NCBI GenBank assembly: GCA_017386965.1
Contig: JAFOGE010000109.1
Coordinates: 1-5,232, forward strand
Length of the DNA stretch: 5,232 nucleotides
Direction: 5' to 3'
Source: Clostridia bacterium
GTDB lineage: Bacteria; Bacillota; Clostridia; Oscillospirales; CAG-272
The notes under the pieces were generated by a model, which had not been told where the DNA came from, searched no databases, and saw only the letters and a program-made list of their open reading frames with translations. The position numbers and the translations under genes are program-made. Each line of letters starts with the position of its first letter. Position 1 is the first letter of the stretch. Below, in pieces: positions 4,847 through 5,232 of this stretch.

Positions 4847-5232
4847 ATGAAGAACCTCGTTTACACCGGAAAGACCAAGGATGTATTTGCTCTGGAGAAC
4901 GGAAATTACCTGCTCAAGTTCAAGGATGACTGCACCGGCAAGGACGGTGTCTTCGATCCGGGTGAGAATGCCGTTGGCCTGACCATCGAGGGCGTTGGCG
5001 ACGTCAATCTCCGCATGTCCATTTACTTTTTCGAGAAGGTAAATGCCGCAGGCATCAAGACGCATTACATCAGTGCAGATCTTGCAAACACCACCATGGA
5101 GGTCCTCCCCGCGAAGGCCTTCGGTAAGGGACTTGAGGTCATCTGCCGTCACAAGGCGGTCGGTAGCTTCTACCGCCGTTATTCCGATTACATTGAGGAG
5201 GGCGCTGATCTGCCCGCATATGTAGAAACCAC
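4847..5232 (+). CDS. purC: SAICAR synthetase PurC, 5' part, runs off the window
   Basis: Phosphoribosylaminoimidazole-succinocarboxamide synthase, which joins CAIR, the PurE product, to aspartate using ATP. The frame is open from ATG 4847 to the last base: 128 codons plus 2 bases, about half of a typical protein of 235-250 aa. Visible features are the YTGKTKDVFAL opening strand with the glycine/lysine nucleotide loop (6-16), the FKDDCTGKDG segment (25-34) in the place of the usual SAGDG, AGIKTHYIS (68-76), and ICRHKAVGSFYRRY (99-112), equivalent to VVRNRAAGS of classic PurC. These changes resemble the divergent PurC group of Clostridia. AAGGAG at 4833-4838, 8 nt upstream, fixes the start. The gene is 33 nt after purE with no terminator and shares its riboswitch. 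The truncation is the edge of the window, not a broken gene. Confidence 0.92.
   Translation, partial: MKNLVYTGKTKDVFALENGNYLLKFKDDCTGKDGVFDPGENAVGLTIEGVGDVNLRMSIYFFEKVNAAGIKTHYISADLANTTMEVLPAKAFGKGLEVICRHKAVGSFYRRYSDYIEEGADLPAYVET

Noticed and set aside
4616..5152. 178-codon minus-strand frame spanning purE and purC
   Set aside because: It crosses the purE-purC junction in antisense; both plus-strand genes are unambiguous.

Overview
The window looks like chromosomal DNA from a Gram-positive Firmicute, most probably an uncultured, gut-type member of the Clostridia. The basis is consensus sigma-A promoters, strong GGAGG-type ribosome binding sites, a TTG start codon, a ZTP riboswitch ahead of purE, and a divergent Clostridia-style PurC. 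This placement is inference from style and gene content; no rRNA or marker gene is present. No mobile element, CRISPR array, tRNA or rRNA was seen. All long gene-free stretches are accounted for.

Layout. On the minus strand (2206 down to 7) a two-gene operon encodes a bacterial sn-glycerol-1-phosphate dehydrogenase (AraM/EgsA family) followed 19 nt later by a HAD-IIA phosphatase. On the plus strand a divergent operon (2306-4078) encodes a membrane-anchored PlsC-type 1-acylglycerol-3-phosphate acyltransferase, starting at TTG, and then a PHP-family phosphatase of the histidinol-phosphatase type. The 245-nt divergent spacer (2120-2364) holds two face-to-face extended -10 promoters and several AAATTC/TTCGAA-type palindromes that may be operators.

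The third unit is the start of a purine operon. It has a perfect TTGACA-17-TATAAT promoter (4133-4161), a ZTP/pfl riboswitch aptamer (about 4176-4243) overlapping a strong intrinsic terminator (4240-4283), then purE and the first 128 codons of purC, which runs off the window. The bases forming the 3' side of aptamer helix P4 are also the base of the terminator stem. Ligand (ZMP/ZTP) binding should therefore prevent termination and turn purE-purC on when AICAR-type intermediates accumulate.

How the genes fit together. The left half centres on glycerol phosphates and lipids: G1P formation, a candidate phosphatase for G1P or another small phosphate, and acylation of lysophosphatidic acid. The right half is de novo purine synthesis under control of its own intermediate. 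The PHP phosphatase lies between them; if it is a true histidinol phosphatase it belongs to the pathway that releases AICAR as a by-product. The most notable points are the ZTP switch with an unusual P2 stem and an embedded mini-ORF, and the AraM plus HAD-IIA pair, which recalls the araL-araM pair of Bacillus subtilis but lies outside an arabinose operon.
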